Shown: in pieces, positions 12,154 through 12,247 of the stretch | How positions within the stretch are numbered: the first letter of the stretch is position 1 | Layout of the letters: the number at the start of each line of letters is the position of its first letter | Assembly: GCA_964560135.1 (NCBI GenBank) | Contig: CAZLKN010000077.1 | Location: 1-12,247 of the forward strand | Source of the DNA: CAZLKN01 sp964560135 | GTDB lineage: Bacteria > Actinomycetota > JAICYB01 | DNA length: 12,247 bases | Direction of reading: 5' to 3' | Program-made: the position numbers and the translations under genes | Notes under the pieces: generated by a model | Told to the model about the DNA's origin: nothing | Database searches by the model: none | What the model saw: the letters and a program-made list of their open reading frames with translations, nothing else

Positions 12154-12247
12154 TCAACCCGCGTTCGGCTTGGGCCGCCGAACGCCGAGGGCAAGCGCCA
12201 GTTGCGTCAGATCGGATCGGACCGAGCCCACATCGGATCGGACCGAG
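12154..12247 (-). CDS. Possible 3' end of a gene of unknown function (5' part outside the window)
   Basis: An open minus-strand frame enters from the right edge and ends at TGA (12154-12156). Its last residues read LTQLALALGVRRPKPNAG. This is too short to assign. The part nearest the edge encodes a repeated heptad (SVRSDVG, SVRSD) from a 21-base DNA repeat. A 9-bp hairpin (GCGTTCGGC at 12161-12169 with 12177-12185, seven-base loop) lies just before the stop, so the stretch could instead be noncoding with a terminator. The similar ending LGRKPNAD follows the PIN gene's stop, which hints at a real coding sequence. Confidence 0.35.
   Translation of the reverse strand, partial: SVRSDVGSVRSDLTQLALALGVRRPKPNAG
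12211..12247. repeat. 21-base tandem repeat at the window edge
   Basis: ATCGGATCGGACCGAG occurs at 12211-12226 and again at 12232-12247, a 21-base period with no mismatch over the 16 bases seen. The window ends at the end of the second copy, so the number of copies is unknown. Confidence 0.7.

Overview
The window is about 12.2 kb of very GC-rich DNA with a 100-base run of N at 6710-6809, so it comes from a draft scaffold. The G/C-rich codon use, the fused Wzz/tyrosine-kinase chain-length regulator, the LPxTG surface proteins, the AbiEi-like/DUF559 protein and the start regions with a -10 box right in front of the ATG all suggest a high-GC Actinomycetota, possibly a deep-branching lineage. I cannot name the genus.

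Layout. At the left edge a secreted zinc metalloprotease (plus strand, 5' end cut off) runs convergently into a secreted subtilisin-like protease (minus strand); their stop codons share the palindrome CTAG. All genes from 1281 to 10254 are on the minus strand. Read in the direction of transcription, starting at 10254, they are: a Wzz/BY-kinase polysaccharide co-polymerase; a long LPxTG protein with an acidic cytoplasmic tail; a DUF4012 protein broken by the N gap; a two-helix membrane protein with a GAF domain; a small membrane-anchored protein; a second, shorter LPxTG protein that is a paralogue of the first; a DUF559 protein with an AbiEi-like N-terminus; and the subtilase. This looks like an envelope or exopolysaccharide neighbourhood. 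The kinase and DUF4012 genes point to surface-polymer assembly, the two LPxTG proteins to the cell surface, and the two proteases are exported.

To the right, a class II Fic (AMPylase-type) gene with a C-terminal helix-turn-helix faces away from the polysaccharide locus across a 155-base divergent promoter region. It is followed by a convergent VapBC-like toxin-antitoxin pair (ribbon-helix-helix antitoxin, PIN toxin). The last bases appear to hold the 3' end of another minus-strand gene containing a 21-base tandem repeat at the edge of the window.

The most unusual features are: (1) two copies of a roughly 134-base double-hairpin element, at 2511-2644 and 5881-6014, each made of two hairpins with a 72-base period, compensated stem changes between copies, and a position right behind a minus-strand stop codon; (2) three genes whose best-supported start is CTG, one of them in a CTGA stop/start overlap inside the toxin-antitoxin pair; (3) the paralogous LPxTG proteins, which keep long cytoplasmic tails that ordinary sortase substrates lack. 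No stretch longer than 300 bases lacks a gene. The longest spacers (5773-6029 and 2397-2624) are largely filled by the double-hairpin elements.
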